A DNA stretch of 64,000 nt, taken from assembly GCF_000182925.2 (NCBI RefSeq), contig NC_026506.1, positions 2,046,001 through 2,110,000 of the forward strand, given 5' to 3'. The notes under the pieces were generated by a model. The model was given only the letters and a program-made list of their open reading frames with translations. It did not search any database and was not told the origin of the DNA. The DNA comes from Neurospora crassa OR74A. Lineage: Eukaryota > Ascomycota > Sordariomycetes > Sordariales > Sordariaceae. Positions 58,933 through 64,000 of this stretch are shown here, in pieces. Numbering within the stretch: the stretch's first letter is position 1; every line of letters begins with the position of its first letter. Position numbers and translations under genes: made by a program.

Positions 58933-60335
58933 TCGAGCTGACGAGGGTGGCTTGAAGGGAATTGGGTTCTCTCTGCCCGTTCTTGTTTGATACCTCTTGT
59001 GCTTGACGACTTCATTGGGCTTTGGGTGTATTCTCTCAGGGAGAGGGGAACTCCGATTGCTGGTTTATGTGTGAACGCCAAGGAACAGGAGGGAAGTGGG
59101 ATGGCTCCGAGAGACTCTGGAACCTGATGGTGTAGGAAATTAAGAAGAGGATCTGGGACCGAAGGAATTGGAGAAGGAGGGTAACTTGTAAGATATAGTT
59201 TTGGGAAGGTTAACAGATGTCCGAAAGGCTCCCCTCTGTAGCATGGTTTGAATTTGGCCTTGACCACCACCAATGACCATCACTAATGTATTATTGCGTG
59301 TACTGTCGTGTTCTGATATGCCTACGTAAAACGGTGATTGCCTCTTTCCAAGCCTGAAACTATCAGTTCATATCCTCACAACTCCCCCATTCCTAGTATG
59401 AAGAAGCCTGAAAGCCTCGCTTGTCTACAGGGATCACGAGATTGTCGCTTACATGTAATCATGCCATATCTTGAAGTAGCTCTCAGCAGACCACCACTTC
59501 GCAGGAAATGGTTATAGCTACAGTGATGATGGGGTGAGTTCGCGTGGAGGTGGAGGAAGGTCAAGAGCAGACTATGGATGGTGTCTAAGTGACGCCCAGG
59601 GGAAACGTGAATCTCTAAAAAAAAAAAAAAAGGGACAGGCGAAAGCACGGGACCACGACATGATGAACCGAACACTAATTATTTCTAGCTTAACTACTGA
59701 TGTCATGCTTCATGAGCAAGTAAAAGAGTGGTTTATTGGGATACAATAAGATAGATACCATTCCGCTCAAAGCCGTATGCAATCCTAAACCCGTTGACTC
59801 AAAGTCATGTGGTCTAATTCGAGACCGACCCTTGGTATAGATCAAAAAGCCGACAAAACTCCGGATCCCCTCACTATCCTGCTAGTTACTGTGAAGTCCA
59901 AGCGCACCTCCGTGGTTTTATGACACCCAACAATGGACTGCCCATTCGCATACCAGCACGAGTATTCTCATAGAGTGCGTCAACCGAGTGACCCATGCTA
60001 CCAGAAGGAAAGGGTAACCGGCCCCGCTCTCGACCCGTCCAGGACCTAGAAGCCCGTTTTCCCAACGCTGTAAATGCTCTGGTATCTTGTAAACTCCTAG
60101 CCAGTATTCGTGATGTGTTCCCACGCTTGATTGTAAACGAGCCAATGGACGCAAGACCGTCCAAGGTTTGTTCAACTTTAAGATCCGAATAAAATCCGTA
60201 TTGCGAGGAAGAAGAAAATGCCATCCATCGTGGGATGCCATCTGAGAAATCGAGACAAGTGTACTCGTGAAGACGTCGTTCTGAATCAAGAGAAAACTTT
60301 CTCTATGCAGTCATGAGCATGTAAGCGAGCCACTC
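58933..60335. other. Convergent 3' region between the small gene and the AP-1 gene
   Basis: Two gene ends face each other across 1.4 kb. No further gene is visible. An A14 run lies near 59618. A palindromic GGTCT...AGACC near 59812-59827 was examined as a possible tRNA arm and rejected. Confidence 0.55.
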
Positions 60336-62263
60336 CTACAGTGTGGCAGCTGCTTTTCGTGCCTTTTCCTCTTCACAGTCCTTCTCGCACCTCGCCATTG
60401 CTTCAGGACTTAGGTGCTTTTTCAGAACACTCTTGAACTCCTTCTCATCAACCACAGCACCATAGCCAGAGCACTTTGCTTTCTTCTGCAGATCGGAGCA
60501 CAAGGCGTCCATATCAATCTCTTGGTTTTGTACACTGGAGCAACTGCGCAATTTGTCCCTGTTGAACATGTTAATAAAAGTCACATTTTCGAGGCCTCTC
60601 TCGGTTTGGTCATACCAGATCTTGCTGCAATCAAGTTGCTCTCTGACTCCATCATCCGATGCGTTGACCTCATCGATCTGAGCGATGAGATCCTTCTTCG
60701 GTGGTTGTGATTCTGCTTCGGGTTGTGGTGGCAGCAACCCTGGAGCTGTTGGTGGCAGATTATACGGTGCCAGGAAATCCGCATCGAATGCATCATTGGT
60801 CAACCAATCGTCAAATCCATTGTTGAGGACATTGTTCTGAGGCTCTCGGTAATCTCCGAAGAGCTGCGGATCAAACTGGAAATTGTCTTGAGGCAACCAG
60901 TTGAGAGTGTTGTCAACACCAAAAGTATTAAAGTCTAGAAAGTGTTGGTAAATTCTGGCCTATACAATCAGAGCGAACATTGAAGACTGGTGAATGCTTA
61001 CCTGGCTGCCCTGAACCAATGACGCCTGGTTGCTCTTCTCCGATTGTGGCCATCGTATCTACTGACTTCAATCCGACGGGCGAATGAGTTAGAGGCTCTG
61101 GGGAGGTGCCACACGACGAACTAGCGCCACCCATGTTCGAAGCGCAAGAGGACGGGGAACTCGTTGACGTGCCGGCCCCCGCATTGTACTGAGAATCTGT
61201 TCCCCTGGTCGAAAAGTTCGCTCCCTCACCTCTTGCGGACTGAGGTGTGAAGAGATCGGCCGAGTAATGGGCCAAGTCTTCCTTGGTTTGTGTATCAAGG
61301 CCTATTTGGCCGTAATTGGGTGTAGTACCGGTGCTGACGCCATTCGTGGGTTGCTCCAGCCGACCTGTTGAAGACAAAGGGGGCGACACAGGGGTTCCCT
61401 TCTTGGTTTGATTTGCAGATTGTGGTCCAGGAAGAGGACCGCCAAACTTGGGGAATTCAAACTGGAAATTGACATCATTGAGGTTGCTGACAAAGGAGTT
61501 GCCGAACGGCATAGCCCGAGGTGATACCATCGGGGGTCGAGCTGTCATCAACGATAGACGCTTCTTGTACTCGTTCAGTTCGTTACTCATCTTCTCCATT
61601 TTCTTGCGAAGAATCTCGTTCTCATGGTTGGCAGTCTCGGAGATCTTCTTCAACTCTTCGACCTTGGTTTCAAGGTCCTTCAAGTGCTTTTCTTTGCGTT
61701 CTCTGAACGCTCGTTGAGCTGCTCGATTCTGGGCCTTGCGTTTCTGTTATTGTCACGTTAGTAGTCAATCCTTACTGAGACTCGAAAGGATCAATCGACC
61801 GAGGCAGGCTTACCGAGCTGGGCTCAGTGGTAAGAGGCTTCCTGCCGGGCTTTTTGGCAACTTTTCCCTCGCCCTCTCTCCTCTTTGGTTCGCTATTCTC
61901 CTCCTCGTCGTCATCCGGATGACTGCGCTTGTCGGGGGACTCCACATCGGCGGAGCCCGACTTGGAATCACTTGGAGCATTGGACCGATCGTCCGTCATG
62001 TGGGATTGATCACCAGTGTCGAAGTTGAAATCGAAGTTGGGGTCATGTTGTCCATCAAGGCCGTAGTCGTAACCGAAATTCGGGGTGTGCTGGAAACCCA
62101 TAGGGTCGAGTCCTTGGGCAGACGTTCCGTTGTACATTGCGGATAGACCAGAGAGGTCGGCTTGTGTGTTGATGGGCTTGTTGGAATTGAGGGCGGCAAA
62201 CAACAGGCTTTGTTGCTGCGGGGTGAGGACGAGATTGTGAAGAGGGTTCTGAGTCGACGTCAT
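60336..62263 (-). CDS. AP-1-like bZIP oxidative-stress regulator (Yap1/Pap1 family)
   Basis: Three exons (62263-61814, 61743-61002, 60934-60336) encode 596 residues. The bZIP domain begins exactly at exon 2 (about 151-214): the basic region KRKAQNRAAQRAFRERKEKH has the Pap1-type NxxAQxxFR signature, followed by a leucine zipper. An n-CRD holds Cys350 and Cys361 in SCASNMGGASSSCGTSPEP. A c-CRD holds Cys500, Cys529, Cys543 and Cys552 (RSCSSVQN, DALCSDLQKKAKCSGYG), with two more Cys near the end. In the family, oxidation links the two CRDs, hides the nuclear export signal and retains the factor in the nucleus to activate thioredoxin, glutathione and catalase genes. MsrB in this window is a plausible target but no evidence links them. 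The last acceptor has alternative AGs upstream; the one used keeps DFNTFGVDNTLNW. Confidence 0.95.
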
Positions 62264-64000
62264 TTTCGGTTGTCTTGTATTGGAGATGGTGACTAAGAGG
62301 TAGAGCAGTCGGTTGAATCGAGGAAAGACCTTGGATGTTGAAAGGATGGGATGAATTCACTCTCGTGATCTGATCGCTCCTAGCGGTCGGAGCCGCACAG
62401 GCGGCAATTGTCGAGTATCAAGACCGCGGGTCCAATGGCAATGTGTTTTAGCGGAGGTCCGGGGTACCGGGCCCAAGATGTACGTATGTCCTGGTCGAAA
62501 ACTGATGTCGGGGTAGATCAGATGCTAGTACGGGTGACGATAGAAAATCTCTTGCGGAGACGATGACGTTTCGACAGCACCGTAGACTGACTTTGGATCA
62601 GACGGGGACGAGCCAGCGGCCACGCAACTAGCAGCTTGAAAGGCAGAAAACTCGTTGAGCGTTGCGGGCTAGGACGGAATACCAAACCGGGCAGTTCCAG
62701 TTCCTGTCCAGTTCTCTCCCGCTTCTCTAGTTTTCGAGACTCAAGTCTTCTCCCAAGGAAGACGTTCGGTGTGAGGTGATGGGGTTTGCCGGGGGTCAAA
62801 ACGAGAGGAAGGCAGTAGGATAACTTGAACTGAGACAGAAGAGAGGGGACTTGGTCCGAGTGGCAAGTTACAAAAGACGCGGATGTATTTGCACGGAATA
62901 GGTAGAGGTACCAGGGCGAAGTTGTGGCAGAAGGTGTAGAGAAGGGGGGAGAAAATTGCGAGTGCCCGAGATGTGAGCCGGAAAGGTTAACTGCCTGCTG
63001 GAACAGAACTAACCGTTGGCCGAGCCGAGTGGGTGGGATGGCGGCGGACGCTGACTTGAATTGATGGGCAAACCTATCGGCCTGACACCTGACTCACCTG
63101 GCACTCAGCCTTTCGGAATCCTGTCAGCAATTGGGTTCAGGAAATAAGGTACACGTATGATCCCGCGGGGGCTCCTTTTCTGCGATTGGAGAGGCGACGG
63201 CACAGGCTGCAGAGCAGGTTTGTGTTTCGTTGGTTCGCTGATACGATTCAGATCTGAGAAGGGAAGGACTCTTGGGCGGTCTTTGGCGATGGAGGGGACG
63301 AGACTAAGCGAGACCGTCCAAAAGCGGGCGAAAAGAGTGGACGCTCTTCTTTGGTTACAGGGCCAAACTCGTAGAATGCGGGCTACACGGGGCACAATTG
63401 GGCGCATGGACGCTTGGGGGTGTCCAAGTGGAGCGTGGAGGGGTTTCAGTCCAAAGTCAATTTGTCAGCGAAAATCAGTCGAAGGGAACGTCTGGATCGT
63501 TCCTGGACGGTCGGGTCGGGTGCGCCGTGACCGGCTCTGGCAACTGTCAGCACACCTTGACATGCCGACGACACCCCGAGTCGATTCGTTCAACAAAAGG
63601 ACTGACAGTGAGTTCTATCAGATGCAGACAATCAATCAAAATCAGTCGGACCGTTTCCACAAAAGGTACCTCTATGTCGGTATCTTTTCCTATAAGGGAT
63701 TTCTCTTGTTTCATTGCGTCCCACTACGTAGAGGATCACATTGACCGATTTGACGTGAGTGGGCTTCAAGCAAGAGCTGCCAGTGTCAATCTCTTGAACC
63801 GTACAAAAAAAGCCACTTTTTGTTTGACCTACACGTGTATGTACTACAGTATGTAGTTCTAGTCGGAGCCTCTCGAGTGCAGCCCGTCCACTTTTCATCG
63901 ACGTGGAAATACATCAGTTTCCGCGGGTACCCCAAGTGGAGATTCTTGCAGGCAAAACACCGGAGTGGATAATAAGTGGCCTTTGTTCGACGGTGAAAGA
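62264..64000. promoter_or_regulatory. AP-1 gene upstream region and right flank
   Basis: Expected promoter and leader of the AP-1-like gene. No gene is recognisable up to the window edge; plus-strand frames near 63157-63856 have no family resemblance or codon bias. The last kilobase is purine-rich on the plus strand. Confidence 0.45.

Noticed and set aside
59812-59827. GGTCT-AATTCG-AGACC palindrome resembling a tRNA arm
   Set aside because: The loop is six bases and lacks the conserved TTC at the right place; no other tRNA arms are present.
63157-63856. Overlapping plus-strand frames at the right edge
   Set aside because: Composition is random-like and two frames overlap with neither resembling a protein family.

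Overview
This window is a nuclear chromosome segment from a filamentous ascomycete, most likely a Sordariomycete and probably of the Sordariales. The basis is the short introns (about 50-100 nt) with GTRAGT-type donors and CTAAC-like branch points, GC-rich third codon positions in the long exons, and protein types typical of filamentous fungi: an RSC9-type ARID protein of over 1000 residues, an AP-1/Yap1 regulator with paired cysteine-rich domains, a Scp160-type multi-KH protein and an NDC80 with a 17-residue first exon. No species is claimed.

Layout. 1-6432 has no recognisable gene. 6433-20776 is a gene-rich block: Ysc84/Lsb3 SYLF-SH3 protein (-), Sft1 Qc-SNARE (+), Age2/SMAP-type ArfGAP (-), methionine-R-sulfoxide reductase (+), an unrecognised spliced protein (-), a doubtful small gene (-) and the RSC9 chromatin-remodelling subunit (+). 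20777-28082 is a 7.3 kb gene-poor stretch with microsatellites and a tight cluster of the octamer ATCGTGAA. Next come a mitochondrially targeted short-chain dehydrogenase (+) and the Ste20/PAK kinase (-). 34820-44084 is a 9.3 kb gene-poor stretch. 44085-62263 is a second dense block: Scp160/vigilin (+), ESCRT-II Vps25 (-), kinetochore Ndc80 (-), peroxin Pex14 (+), a hormone-sensitive-lipase-type alpha/beta hydrolase (+), a 75-residue disordered protein (+) and the AP-1-like oxidative-stress bZIP factor (-). 62264-64000 is non-coding as far as I can see.

The genes are mostly single-copy eukaryotic housekeeping and signalling genes in mixed orientation, not a pathway cluster. Loose themes are membrane traffic and actin (Ysc84, Sft1, ArfGAP, Vps25, Ste20) and oxidative-stress or organelle functions (MsrB, AP-1, Pex14, mitochondrial SDR). 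I saw no secondary-metabolite cluster, virus-like element, recognisable transposon, rRNA, tRNA or CRISPR array. Exon boundaries were read by eye from splice motifs and reading frame. The best leads outside the genes are the ATCGTGAA octamer cluster near 22.0-22.7 kb, two families of short motifs recurring in intergenic DNA, and a 34-nt G/C homopolymer in the leader of VPS25.
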